From: Janthinobacterium sp. SUN073
Lineage (GTDB): Bacteria > Pseudomonadota > Gammaproteobacteria > Burkholderiales > Burkholderiaceae_D
Length of the DNA: 64,000 bases
Reading direction: 5' to 3'
NCBI RefSeq assembly: GCF_030397665.1
Contig: NZ_JAPUBT010000007.1
Location: forward strand, 186,001 to 250,000
The position numbers and the translations under genes were made by a program. Every line of letters starts with the position of its first letter. Position 1 is the first letter of the stretch. Below the pieces are notes generated by a model. The model was not told where the DNA came from, made no database searches, and was given only the letters and a program-made list of their open reading frames with translations. Shown here in pieces: positions 17,334-25,878 of this stretch.

Positions 17334-18719
17334 CTATTTTTTCGGCGCCTGTAAAACGTCCTTGGCGGCGCCCTGGTAATCCTTCATCAAGCCCATGAAG
17401 GCATCCTGCAAATGCCGGGCCGCATCCTGCGGCGGCGCACCCGTGCGCCGCGCCAGGTCGAATTTGTAGGCGTGCGCAGCCGTGTAGCCCGCCTGGGAGG
17501 CGGCGTCCAGCAGCACGCCGGCGCGTTTTAATGAGGCAGGATCGCCCTTGACCATCAGCAATTCGGCCAGATAGGTCTGGGCAATCGGGAAATCCTTGGC
17601 CGCCGCCTTTTCCAGCCACTGTATGCCCGCCTTCGGCTGTTTGACGCCAGCATCGCCGCCGCCGATGCCATAGCCGAGCGCCGTCAGCGCCACCAGATCT
17701 CCGCCGCGTGCGCGCTTTTCCAGCTGCTGGCGGGGAAATGGCCGCGCCGCGATCTGCATGCGGATTTCATAGTTGATATCTTGCAGTACGTTGCCAGGCC
17801 ACACCTTGGCGCCGGGGGCGGCCGGCTTTTCCACCGCTGGCGCCGGGACCGGTGCGCGCATGCCGCCCTGGCCTTGCGCGCCGGCCAGCACGCCCGGTGT
17901 TGCCTGGCTGACGCCCTTGCCGCTGCCCATGTTCAGCACCAGGCGCGCCGATGTTTCGCCGAACGAGACGCGGGGTTTTTGCACATCGTGCGTCATGGCG
18001 GCGACCCGCGCCGCCACTTGCGAGAAGACGTCGCTCATCGGCAAGCCGGGCGCATCGAGCGCGTCGAGCAGGGCGCTCGTGTAGGGGCTGTTGCGCGAAT
18101 CGGGCGACCAGAAATCGCGTGCCAGGGCGCCCGGTCCCGCCGAATAGGCGATCACCACACCGCGTGGCGCTTGCGTGTCGGCAAAACCGTGGCTGACCGC
18201 ATTGCTGCCGCCGGGCACGGGCAGCATGGCGCCGCCGCGCGTATATTCCTGGCGACAAGCGTCGAGGATCAGCACGGCGCCGCGCGCGCCCGTGCGTTGT
18301 AAATCGCCCGCCAGGCTGGAGACGGAGATGCCCTGGGCGGCGATGGCCGCCGCGCTCAGTGCATTCATGTTGGCGCCCAGCGGCAACACGTAATTGGCCT
18401 CGCCCGCCTGCGCGCCGTGGCCTGCGTAAAACACGAGGGCGATATCGGCGCCGCGTGCCTGCGTGGAAAACTCGGCCGACGCCTTTTGCAGCTGTTGCGC
18501 ATTGATGTCCGTGCGCAACAGTACTTCAAAGCCCAGGCGGCGCAGGCGCTCGGCCATGGCGCGCGCATCGTTCACGGGATTCAATAGCGGCTGCGGATAG
18601 GCCGCGTTGCCGATCACCAGGGCGATGCGCTTGCCGGGAGCCGCTGGCACTGCTGCCTGTGCGACATTGCTGCCTAGCAAAAACAGGATGGAGAACAACA
18701 GGGGAATCAGGCGATGCAT
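17334..18719 (-). CDS. Secreted caspase-like (peptidase C14) protein with Sel1/TPR-like repeats
   Basis: A 461-residue protein with a signal peptide (MHRLIPLLFSILFLLGSNVAQA), so it should act in the periplasm. Residues ~29-265 are a caspase-fold domain: KRIALVIGNAAYP opens it, the catalytic histidine is His101 (FYAGHGAQ) and the nucleophile Cys155 (LILDACRQE). Proteases of this type usually cut after basic residues. A Pro/Ala-rich linker follows, then Sel1-like helical repeats (AKAGIQWLEKAAAKDFPIAQTYLAELLM). It is transcribed away from a sigma-like/anti-sigma-like operon across a 188-base gap to the chosen start codon. Cleavage of one of those neighbours is an attractive but untested idea. 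Confidence 0.85.
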   Translation of the reverse strand: MHRLIPLLFSILFLLGSNVAQAAVPAAPGKRIALVIGNAAYPQPLLNPVNDARAMAERLRRLGFEVLLRTDINAQQLQKASAEFSTQARGADIALVFYAGHGAQAGEANYVLPLGANMNALSAAAIAAQGISVSSLAGDLQRTGARGAVLILDACRQEYTRGGAMLPVPGGSNAVSHGFADTQAPRGVVIAYSAGPGALARDFWSPDSRNSPYTSALLDALDAPGLPMSDVFSQVAARVAAMTHDVQKPRVSFGETSARLVLNMGSGKGVSQATPGVLAGAQGQGGMRAPVPAPAVEKPAAPGAKVWPGNVLQDINYEIRMQIAARPFPRQQLEKRARGGDLVALTALGYGIGGGDAGVKQPKAGIQWLEKAAAKDFPIAQTYLAELLMVKGDPASLKRAGVLLDAASQAGYTAAHAYKFDLARRTGAPPQDAARHLQDAFMGLMKDYQGAAKDVLQAPKK

Positions 18720-18907
18720 GGGCTTCTCGGGAATTGTCGTGAAAGTAACAAAAGTTAGCGATTTTTACTGTGATATGAGAAAATTGCTTAAATGCATTTT
18801 ACCTTACTGACAAGTTTCTCTTGTCTGGCCAGCGCATTGCTTGTTTGCCTGTGCGCATCGCCGCCGGCCAGTGGCGCGTGCCGCCCCAACACACGATCGG
18901 ACCGGCT

Positions 18908-19672
18908 GTGCAATCGGAACAATTTGAACGGATTCATGCTTTCTGGACGCGCCGTCCGCAGCTGTCGCAAGGCGAACTGGGTGAGTTTTACCAGCGCGTC
19001 ATCGCCGCGCTGGCGCCGTGCCGCCCGCGCGAGGCGGCCTCGCTCGGTGATTCCCTGGCGGATTTGCGCCACCAGTTCTTCATCGAAAAAGTCCTCCACA
19101 GCGACAGCGACGCCGCGCCCCACCACATCGGTGCTTTGTTCCTGTACTTCAAGCGCTTCATCATCGACCAGTTGCGCAAGCAGCGTGATGACGAAGATGC
19201 CGATGCGCGGGAGGGCTGCGACTTGCCGGCGCCTGACGCCTATGCAGAACCGCTGCGCGACTACCAGCTGACGCCGCAGCAAGTGCGCGAGGCGGCCGAC
19301 GTTTTTATCGCCACCTTGCCGCGTGACTTGATCTTGCTGCTGCGCCATTGCGGCTGCGGCGGCGTGCCCGTCAAGGAATTGGCCGAGCAGATCGCTTCCG
19401 CGCATTACCACGGTGGCAAGCTGGGCCTGGTGCACAGGCAGAAGGGTGACGCGGACAGCGCCGGGCGCCAGATCGTCGAACCGGCCCACCGCGCCACCTT
19501 GCTGGGCAGCTGGGTCTTGAACCTGCTCAAGCTGCGCGTGGGCGATGCCCTGAGCGCGGGCGATATGCAGGCGGCGCAAATAGTTTTGGATATCTTGTGC
19601 GTGGCTGCGTTATCCCTGCACCTGGACCCGATAGCCACCTCCCCGAACCCTGATGAAAGGCCACCGGCATGA
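18908..19672 (+). CDS. Sigma-factor-like (ECF-type) protein, putative
   Basis: About 254 residues. The region DSLADLRHQFFIEKVL...LFLYFKRFIIDQLRKQRDD resembles sigma region 2, and LTPQQVREAADVFIATLPRDLILLLRHCGCGGVPVKELAEQI followed by KLGLVHRQKG resembles an unusual region-4 helix-turn-helix. The likeness is by eye and moderate. The frame is open from a TTG at 18821; I favour the GTG at 18908 because the protein upstream of it has no folded look, but the start is uncertain. Its stop overlaps the next start (ATGA), as sigma/anti-sigma pairs often do. Confidence 0.5.
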   Translation: MQSEQFERIHAFWTRRPQLSQGELGEFYQRVIAALAPCRPREAASLGDSLADLRHQFFIEKVLHSDSDAAPHHIGALFLYFKRFIIDQLRKQRDDEDADAREGCDLPAPDAYAEPLRDYQLTPQQVREAADVFIATLPRDLILLLRHCGCGGVPVKELAEQIASAHYHGGKLGLVHRQKGDADSAGRQIVEPAHRATLLGSWVLNLLKLRVGDALSAGDMQAAQIVLDILCVAALSLHLDPIATSPNPDERPPA

Positions 19673-20706
19673 CTGCATTGACGCCCTCGCTGGCCATCGT
19701 TGCCGCGCGCCTGCCATCTCCCCCATCGTCCGCCGAATTGCTGGACGCGGAGGTAAGCGGCGATACCCCCGACTGGCGCGGCATTGCCATACCGGAACAC
19801 TTAATGGAACGCTTTGCGCGCCGCAGCGACGCCGCGCCGCTGGCCGCGCGGCCCATCGCGGGCGGACAGATCCACTTGCTGGCGCGCTGTCCCGGCTTTG
19901 GTGCCGTGCTGCTTGATGCCTGGGACAGCTCGCGGCAGCGCTGGCGCGGCTGGCTCGTCACGCCAGATGCTTCGTATGCGGATGCCTGCGGCCTGGTGGT
20001 CGAGCAGCGCGACGCGCCCGCCGACCCGCGTGCGGGGCTGGTGCTGTGCGACATGCCCGTGACGTTGGCCGTGACGGACCTGGGCGCCTGCCTGGGCGTG
20101 TTCAGCCAGGAGCGCCTGCAGGCGGTGCGCTGGCTGGAAACGCAGGGCCGCGCGAATCGGGCGGCAGCGGCGCCCGGCGTGATCGCCCGCGTGGCCTTGC
20201 CCGGCGGCGACTATGCGCTGACGGGCACGCCTTTGTCGAGCGAACTGGGCAAGGATGGCCGCGTGGCGTACCGGCAATTGCTGCGCCAGGGGCTGCAGCA
20301 GTTGCAGATCGCCCCGGCCGATGCCGCCGCGCCACAGACGCCGGTGCCGATCGCCACGCCGATGCGGGCGGCCAATGCGAACCGCTGGCTGAAGCTCGTC
20401 ACGGCCGTGGCCGCCAGCGTGATGGTGGTGCAATCGGCCTGGTTGTTCCTGCCGAAAGATCAGGCGGTGGTCGGCAATGCGGAATTCCGCAACGGCGGTA
20501 GCGGCGTCGAGACGGGCGTGCGCACGCGCGTGCTGTTCCGCGCCGAGGCAACAGAAGCGGAAATCCGCACCTGGCTGCAGCGCGAGCAGCTGGAAATCGT
20601 CGCCGGACCGGACACCCTGGGCGCCTTCACTGTGCTGTCGCGCAACCGCCAGAAAGTCTTGCCGCCACCGGGACCGGGCAATCCCCTGGCCGTGATCAAT
20701 CCCTGA
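19669..20706 (+). CDS. Single-pass membrane protein, anti-sigma-factor-like
   Basis: A 345-residue protein with a cytoplasmic part of about 238 residues, one membrane segment (WLKLVTAVAASVMVVQSAWLFL, about 240-261) and an outer domain. The outer domain holds TRVLFRAEATEAEIRTWLQREQLEIVAGPDTLGAFTV, the pattern of the periplasmic domain of many anti-sigma factors (a VxF-x3-ATEAxIR helix and a GP-x2-GxxT strand). No zinc-binding HxxxCxxC motif of the ZAS type is seen. Overlap with the sigma-like gene by 4 bases supports a pair. The cytoplasmic part, rich in strands, was not recognised. Confidence 0.55.
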   Translation: MTALTPSLAIVAARLPSPPSSAELLDAEVSGDTPDWRGIAIPEHLMERFARRSDAAPLAARPIAGGQIHLLARCPGFGAVLLDAWDSSRQRWRGWLVTPDASYADACGLVVEQRDAPADPRAGLVLCDMPVTLAVTDLGACLGVFSQERLQAVRWLETQGRANRAAAAPGVIARVALPGGDYALTGTPLSSELGKDGRVAYRQLLRQGLQQLQIAPADAAAPQTPVPIATPMRAANANRWLKLVTAVAASVMVVQSAWLFLPKDQAVVGNAEFRNGGSGVETGVRTRVLFRAEATEAEIRTWLQREQLEIVAGPDTLGAFTVLSRNRQKVLPPPGPGNPLAVINP

Positions 20707-20733
20707 TTCAGAAATAAGAGAGAGTTATAAAGC

Positions 20734-21591
20734 ATGACAACGTATAAGAATTTTGCATCCGCGCACTGGCGCAAATTGGCCATGGGCCTGGCCGCCGGCG
20801 TCCTGTTGACGGGTTGCGCCATGACGCCGAACGGCCGTGGCGGCGTGCTGATGGGCATCGATACGGCCGAGCTGTTCGGCACGCCGCTGTCCACCTTCCG
20901 CCTGCGCGACGGCACGGAAGGCACCTTGCGCAAGGACCCGCAAGGCAAGTATTCGATCAAGCTGTCGCAGGCGTTTCGCGTCGTGCCGCTGGCCAACGCC
21001 ATCACGGCCCGCGTGGCGAGGGTGGAAAACGTGGGCGAGCGCACCGTGGTGATCGTGGAAACGCAGGAGCGCGGCTGCGCCTACCGCTATGAAGTGCTGG
21101 CTTTCCAGGGCACGGACGTGCTGCAGTGGACGGTCGGCAATTGCAAGGACCGCCCCCGCGTGGAGCTGGCGGCGGACGCGAAATCGCTGAATATCGACTT
21201 TCCCAACTACAACCGCCTGTCGCGCATGATCTACACGGACAATCGCTTGCTCAACGCCAGCGTGGCCGTGCCGCCCGGCGTCGATACGCGCGCCCAGCCG
21301 TTTGCCGACGACGCCTTGCGCGGCACGGGCCCCTCCATCGTTAACATGCCCGGCAACGACAGCGGCCGCGTGATTCCCGCGCCGCCGGCCGCCGCTCCGG
21401 CGCCCGGCGCCGCGCCGAAAACGGGCAGCCGCGCCAGCGCCAGGCCGCGCCGCCAGGAGACCCCGGCCAGGACGGCGGCGCCCGCCGCCATCGGCTTGCC
21501 CGCACCGCGCAGCGCAGTTTCTGCACCGGCGGCGCCGATGATCTTCCAGGCCGAAGAGATCAAGCCCGTCGTCATCGATTTGAGGAAATAA
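20734..21591 (+). CDS. Putative lipoprotein in the sigma-like operon
   Basis: A 285-residue protein with lipobox LLTGC (Cys28). Residues ~30-185 look folded and strand-rich (DGTEGTLRKDPQGKYSIKLSQAFRVVPLANA; VVIVETQERGCAYRYEVLAF); two cysteines (in RGCAY and VGNCKD) could form a disulfide. The remaining ~90 residues are Pro/Ala-rich and probably disordered. No family was recognised. It begins 27 bases after the anti-sigma-like gene and its stop is 1 base from the next start, so it belongs to the operon. Confidence 0.65.
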   Translation: MTTYKNFASAHWRKLAMGLAAGVLLTGCAMTPNGRGGVLMGIDTAELFGTPLSTFRLRDGTEGTLRKDPQGKYSIKLSQAFRVVPLANAITARVARVENVGERTVVIVETQERGCAYRYEVLAFQGTDVLQWTVGNCKDRPRVELAADAKSLNIDFPNYNRLSRMIYTDNRLLNASVAVPPGVDTRAQPFADDALRGTGPSIVNMPGNDSGRVIPAPPAAAPAPGAAPKTGSRASARPRRQETPARTAAPAAIGLPAPRSAVSAPAAPMIFQAEEIKPVVIDLRK

Positions 21592-21592
21592 G

Positions 21593-23233
21593 ATGGCCGC
21601 GAGTTTGCGCAGTCTGCAAATCCGGCAGACCTTGATCCTGATCGTCCTGACGATCATTTATCTGTGCTTCGAGCTGGGCTTCAATGCCCGTCTGCTCGAC
21701 GTGGTGGGCGGCGACGTCAAGCCGCATGACGTGGAGGGCGTGGAATTCTATGGCCGCAGCCTGTCGGGCATCGCCGCCGCCCTGGTGGTGCTGCAACTGA
21801 TGTGGCGCCGCCGCCTGAAGAACAATGGCAGCGGCCCCAGCTGGAAAAAGATCATCTTCTGCTGCGTCGCCACGGCGGCGGTCGTATTCGGCATTTTGAA
21901 AACCACGGTCACGGTACTGGTCGAAACGCGCGATGCGCAATTTCGCCGCCTGGCCTTCAACACCACCCTGATGCAGCGCTCGCTGGTGGGCGGCAGCCTG
22001 CAATTGCAGGGCCTGGTCGATGATCCCACCCTGTTTGCCAAGCCCGAAGGCAAGGCTTTCCTGGCGCTGTTCCCCTTCCTGGCCGTCTCGGTCGGCCATC
22101 TCGACGAGCGCATGGAGCCCGCCAAGGAACAGTTGATCAATTTCAACGTCCGCAAGATTGCCGGCGGCGCGGCCGGTTACTATGACAAGTACCAGCAGGC
22201 GATTGGCGAGGTGCACGAGAAGTGGAAATTGTATTCGGGTATCATTCCCGACGACGATGCGGGCTTGCGCCAGCAGCAGGAATCGGCCTGGAACGATTAC
22301 CGGCAAAGCCTGTCGCGCCATGGTTGGCAACCGGAATCGGTGCCGGCGCGCCGGCGCGCGGCGGTAGTCAATAATGTGCGTAAAAAGGTGCCCGTCTCGG
22401 CCAACTGGCATCCGGCCGATCAATTGAGTTTCCGCGCCGCCGTCAAGCGCCGCTATGCGTCGGAAGCGGCCAACAAGGGCTTGAACATCAAGGGCGAGCG
22501 CATTCCGCCCGGCTTGTCCTTCCCCGCCTTCGTGGCCCGCCCCGGCATCCAGGCCGTGCTGCGCGACGGGCCGGACGGCGGCGACGGCAGCGAAGCGAGC
22601 AAGGGCTTGCGGCTGCCGAAGGGCGCCGTGGTGCAGGATGCGTATGCCAGCCCCGCCGAGTTCAGCCGTCTGTTCGACCAGTTCGCCGCGCGCCAGACGG
22701 CGGAAAAGCTGGTGGAATACCGCGCCAGCCGCAGCGACTTCGAAGTGGGCGGCAAGTACTATGCAGAGGGCAAGGAAGCGGCGCGTGCGGCCATCGTGCC
22801 GCCCGTGGCCCTGTTCTTCTCGCTGCTGGGCGCCATCGGCCACTTTTCGAAACTGCTGTACCTGATCGCCACGGTGGGCTTGCTGGTGCTGGCGGCGCGC
22901 CGGGGCGAGCAGGCGGGCGCCGATGGCCAGCTGAGCCGCCGTTCCGCGTGGATCGCCACGGGCGTGCTGGCCGGCGCCTTCCTGGGAACCTGGGGCATCT
23001 TGTCCTTGCTCGACAACAACGTCACGCGCAGCGACTTGTTCCGCCAGATGCTGGACTGGAACCGCCAGGCGGCCGACGACAGCACGCGCTGGCAAATCGC
23101 CGGCAAGGGCTTGCTGGCCAATATCACGCACGTCGTGGCGGTGGGGCAGGGCTACAGCTACCCCGTCAACGAAGCGATCCGCATCAATGTTTTGCAGGGA
23201 ATCGAATATGGTTATCACCCAGAAAAAAAATAA
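21593..23233 (+). CDS. Polytopic membrane protein of unknown function
   Basis: A 546-residue protein. Hydrophobic segments occur near residues 11-27, 55-70, 83-105, 398-416, 420-437 and 455-476, leaving a large central soluble domain (about 110-390), which may lie outside the cytoplasm. The start is one base after the lipoprotein stop, and the end overlaps the next gene by 26 bases. No family was recognised. Tight packing with the sigma-like and anti-sigma-like genes suggests an envelope-sensing or output component. Confidence 0.65.
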   Translation: MAASLRSLQIRQTLILIVLTIIYLCFELGFNARLLDVVGGDVKPHDVEGVEFYGRSLSGIAAALVVLQLMWRRRLKNNGSGPSWKKIIFCCVATAAVVFGILKTTVTVLVETRDAQFRRLAFNTTLMQRSLVGGSLQLQGLVDDPTLFAKPEGKAFLALFPFLAVSVGHLDERMEPAKEQLINFNVRKIAGGAAGYYDKYQQAIGEVHEKWKLYSGIIPDDDAGLRQQQESAWNDYRQSLSRHGWQPESVPARRRAAVVNNVRKKVPVSANWHPADQLSFRAAVKRRYASEAANKGLNIKGERIPPGLSFPAFVARPGIQAVLRDGPDGGDGSEASKGLRLPKGAVVQDAYASPAEFSRLFDQFAARQTAEKLVEYRASRSDFEVGGKYYAEGKEAARAAIVPPVALFFSLLGAIGHFSKLLYLIATVGLLVLAARRGEQAGADGQLSRRSAWIATGVLAGAFLGTWGILSLLDNNVTRSDLFRQMLDWNRQAADDSTRWQIAGKGLLANITHVVAVGQGYSYPVNEAIRINVLQGIEYGYHPEKK

Positions 23234-24119
23234 GGCGGCCGCCCTGGCCTTGCTGCTCTGCATGGCCAGTACGGCTGTCCAGGCCGACTGCCTGGGCATG
23301 AAGGTGCACGCCCACCGTGGCGCCGGCAATGCGCCGGAAAACTCGCTGAGCGCCCTGCGCAACACGTATTTCGGCACCTGGGACGGCGTCGAGACGGATT
23401 TGCAACTGCTGGGCGACGGCAGCTGGGTGGTGCACCACGATCTGTTGACGGGCCGGGTCGTCGACACGGGCTCGCCCCGCACCGTGAAGCAACTGACGGC
23501 CGACGACTGGCGCGCCGCCAGCATGAAGAACCGCGGCGTGCTCACGGCGGAAACGCCGCCTTTTGTGACCGATGTCGCCGACCTGGCCACCGCATTCCCG
23601 GCCAAGACCCTGAACGCGGAAATCAAGGATGTCGTGTCGTCATGCGCGCCGATCGCCACCCTGGTGGGGCAATTGCGGGCAAACATCAAGCATGGCAACT
23701 GGTTTTTGACCTCGGGCGTGCCGAACAACCTCGCGTGCGCGCGCCGCGCCGACCCGCAAGGCTACCTGGGTTTACTCGTGTTTGACGCGCGCAACGCACA
23801 GGCGGCCGGCGCGAACCGGGTCAGCCGCTACATCGCGAAAAATGCCCGCCCACCCAAGCTGGACAAACCGTGGCTGCAGCGCGTGCAGCAGCAGATCGGC
23901 ATGCCCGCCGGCGTGCACGTGGATGCGCGCAGCCTGGACGCCAATCCGAATTTGCTGGCCGACGCGGCCAGCCTGAACATGCCCGTCTTCGTCTACGCCG
24001 TCGATGGCGACTCGGCCCTGGCCGCATCCTTGCTGCGCGCCCAGCAGCGCAGCCACCGCTGGCCCAGCGGTGTCATTCTTGACGGCAATCCCGAAACGTT
24101 TTGCGCGATGATGAAGTAA
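23208..24119 (+). CDS. Periplasmic glycerophosphodiester phosphodiesterase-like protein
   Basis: A 303-residue protein of the GDPD/PI-PLC-like barrel family. The family residues are visible: His36-Arg37 in HAHRGAGNAPENS, Glu62 and Asp64 in GVETDLQ, His77 in VVHHD, and a later NAEIKD. It would hydrolyse glycerophosphodiesters, with metal, outside the cytoplasm; the signal peptide ends TAVQA. I chose ATG 23208, eight bases after AGGGA, over an in-frame ATG at 23187 that lacks a ribosome site. It overlaps the membrane-protein gene and closes the operon. The spacing in the C-terminal half is not typical, so substrate is open. Confidence 0.8.
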   Translation: MVITQKKNKAAALALLLCMASTAVQADCLGMKVHAHRGAGNAPENSLSALRNTYFGTWDGVETDLQLLGDGSWVVHHDLLTGRVVDTGSPRTVKQLTADDWRAASMKNRGVLTAETPPFVTDVADLATAFPAKTLNAEIKDVVSSCAPIATLVGQLRANIKHGNWFLTSGVPNNLACARRADPQGYLGLLVFDARNAQAAGANRVSRYIAKNARPPKLDKPWLQRVQQQIGMPAGVHVDARSLDANPNLLADAASLNMPVFVYAVDGDSALAASLLRAQQRSHRWPSGVILDGNPETFCAMMK

Positions 24120-24147
24120 TCACTTTGATTGACCGGGAGATCCTGCC

Positions 24148-24735
24148 ATGACCCTGCCACAGCCCGACCCTGCCGCCGCGCTTGCCCGTAGTGCCATTGG
24201 CGCCATGTTCTTTTCCCTGTTTGGCGGCGTCTGGGTGGCCGCCTGGTGCGTGCAGACGTATGGTGCGCAGCCGTTAAGGTTGCTGCCGGTTGCCGGCATC
24301 ACCGTCTTGCTGTTCATGCTGGCGTGGCGGCAGTTTCGCCGCCACCGGGCCGCGCATGCGGCGGCGGAACAATCGCCGCAGGCCAAGCGCGTGGGCCGGC
24401 TATTCAATATCGTGAACGCGGGGCAATGGATCGCCATCTTCATCGTCGGCAATGTCTTGAAAAACCTGGGCTTGCAGGCGTGGTTCATCCCCGCCGTCAT
24501 TTTGATCGTGGGCCTGCATTTCTTTCCGCTGGCCTGGCTGTTCAAGGCGCGCCGCCATCTGGCCATCGGCATGGCCCTGTGCGTGTGGGCCATCGGCTAT
24601 CCGCTCACCGTGCGCCACGGCCCCATCCATCCCGTCGGTTGCCTCGGTGCTGGCCTGATCCTGTGGGTGGCGGCCCTCGCCGCCGTGCGCGCCGGTTTTG
24701 CTGTGCAGCAGAACGCCTTGCAGCCCCAGAAATAG
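24148..24735 (+). CDS. Integral membrane protein of unknown function
   Basis: A 195-residue protein made largely of hydrophobic segments: near residues 17-35, 45-58, 90-107, 110-130, 138-152 and 160-180, with a short basic loop (RQFRRHRAAHAAAEQSPQAKR). It stands alone after the GDPD-like gene; CGGGAGATCCTGCC precedes the ATG. A weak hairpin with a T run follows the stop. No function is assigned. Confidence 0.65.
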   Translation: MTLPQPDPAAALARSAIGAMFFSLFGGVWVAAWCVQTYGAQPLRLLPVAGITVLLFMLAWRQFRRHRAAHAAAEQSPQAKRVGRLFNIVNAGQWIAIFIVGNVLKNLGLQAWFIPAVILIVGLHFFPLAWLFKARRHLAIGMALCVWAIGYPLTVRHGPIHPVGCLGAGLILWVAALAAVRAGFAVQQNALQPQK

Positions 24736-24744
24736 CTGTTTCCG

Positions 24745-24769
24745 ACGGCTCGCACGGGGCCGTTTTTTT
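24745..24769 (+). terminator. Weak Rho-independent terminator
   Basis: A short stem (ACGGC/GCCGT with a 9-base loop) runs into seven T residues 10 bases after the membrane-protein stop. The short stem makes it only moderately convincing, but it separates this gene from the lacI operon. Confidence 0.5.
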
Positions 24770-24791
24770 GCGCATTGCAGCATCGATAATG

Positions 24792-24841
24792 TTTGCATCG
24801 CGCGCGCGACTGGCCTATAAATGTAATCGATTACATTTATA
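24792..24841 (+). promoter_or_regulatory. lacI operon promoter overlapped by a 26-base perfect palindrome (operator)
   Basis: A -35 box TTTGCA (24792-24797), an 18-base spacer and a -10 box TATAAA (24816-24821) form a promoter. A perfect 26-base palindrome (24816-24841; half-site TATAAATGTAATC) covers the -10 box and predicted start of transcription and touches the ATG at 24841. The AATCGATT centre suits a LacI-family operator, so the repressor probably blocks its own operon. Confidence 0.8.
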
Positions 24842-25878
24842 TGAAAAATCCCATGCCGCCAGCCGTTCCATCCTCTTTGCCGACAGAAACCGTCTCCATC
24901 AGCGCCGTCGCCGCGCATGCGGGGGTGTCGGTGGCCACCGTCTCGCGCGTGATGAACGAGCAGGCAGGGGTGCGGGCGCCCACGCGCGACAAGGTGCTCG
25001 CGTCCGTGGCGGCGCTCGGCTACCGCATGAACCACCTGGCGCGCAGCCTGCGCACGGCCGAGAGCCGCATGCTGCTGACCATGGTGCCCGACGTGGGCAA
25101 CCCGTTCTATGCGCAGATCGTGCGCGGCATCGACACGGTGGCGCGCGAACACGGCTACTTTGTGCTGCTGTGCGACACGGGCGCGGATGCGGGCCGCGAG
25201 CGTTCCTATTTCGACTTGCTGCGCATGCACCGCGCCGACGGCGCCATCTGCCTCGACCCGGACACGGTGCAGCATGCCTTGTCGCATGAATCCGTCAGCC
25301 TGCCGTGGGTGGCCTGCTGCGAATTCGACCCCGCCGTGGCCGTGCCCTATGTCGGCATCGACAACCACCGCGCCGCGTCCGACGCCGTCGCACATCTGCT
25401 GTCGCGCGGCCACACGCGCATCGGCCTGATCAATTCGGACGAGCGCTATCTGTATGCGCGGCAACGCCAGCAAGGCTATTTGGACACCCTGGCTGCCGCC
25501 GGCTTGCCCGTGCGGCCGCAATGGGTGCACACGGTGCAAAGCCTCGACTATGAGGCGGGCACGGCCGCCACCTTGCGCATGATGGCCCAGCCAGACGCGC
25601 CCACGGCCATCTTTGCCGTCTCCGACACCCTGGCCATCGGCGTCTTGAGCGCGCTGCGCCAGTTGGGAAAACGCGTGCCGGAAGACGTGGCCGTGATTGG
25701 CTTCGACGATATCGCCATCGCCGCGCAGATAGCTCCCGGTCTCACCACCATCGCCCAGCCGATGCGCGAACTGGGCGAGACGGCGGCGCGATTATTGCTG
25801 CAGCGGCTGGCTAACCCGGCGGCCAGCGTGCCTGGCGTGCTGCTGCAACACCGATTAATTTTGCGAGGGAGTGCATAG
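24841..25878 (+). CDS. LacI-family repressor of the second sugar operon
   Basis: A 345-residue LacI regulator. The N-terminal headpiece is clear (ISAVAAHAGVSVATVSRVMNEQAGVRAPTRDKVLASVAALGYRMN), followed by a hinge helix (HLARSLRT) and a periplasmic-binding-like sensor. The start could be ATG 24841 or ATG 24853; neither has a good ribosome site, and the predicted transcript has only about 13-25 leader bases, so translation may be nearly leaderless. It overlaps the ATPase gene by one base. The 26-base palindrome at its promoter is its probable operator. The inducer is likely the sugar or polyol carried by the transporter it precedes. Confidence 0.88.
   Translation: MKNPMPPAVPSSLPTETVSISAVAAHAGVSVATVSRVMNEQAGVRAPTRDKVLASVAALGYRMNHLARSLRTAESRMLLTMVPDVGNPFYAQIVRGIDTVAREHGYFVLLCDTGADAGRERSYFDLLRMHRADGAICLDPDTVQHALSHESVSLPWVACCEFDPAVAVPYVGIDNHRAASDAVAHLLSRGHTRIGLINSDERYLYARQRQQGYLDTLAAAGLPVRPQWVHTVQSLDYEAGTAATLRMMAQPDAPTAIFAVSDTLAIGVLSALRQLGKRVPEDVAVIGFDDIAIAAQIAPGLTTIAQPMRELGETAARLLLQRLANPAASVPGVLLQHRLILRGSA

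Noticed and set aside
21572..23728. 718-codon minus-strand open frame opposite the polytopic membrane protein and GDPD-like genes
   Set aside because: Antisense to tightly packed plus-strand genes with lipobox, membrane and GDPD motifs; its composition shows the usual third-position shadow effect.
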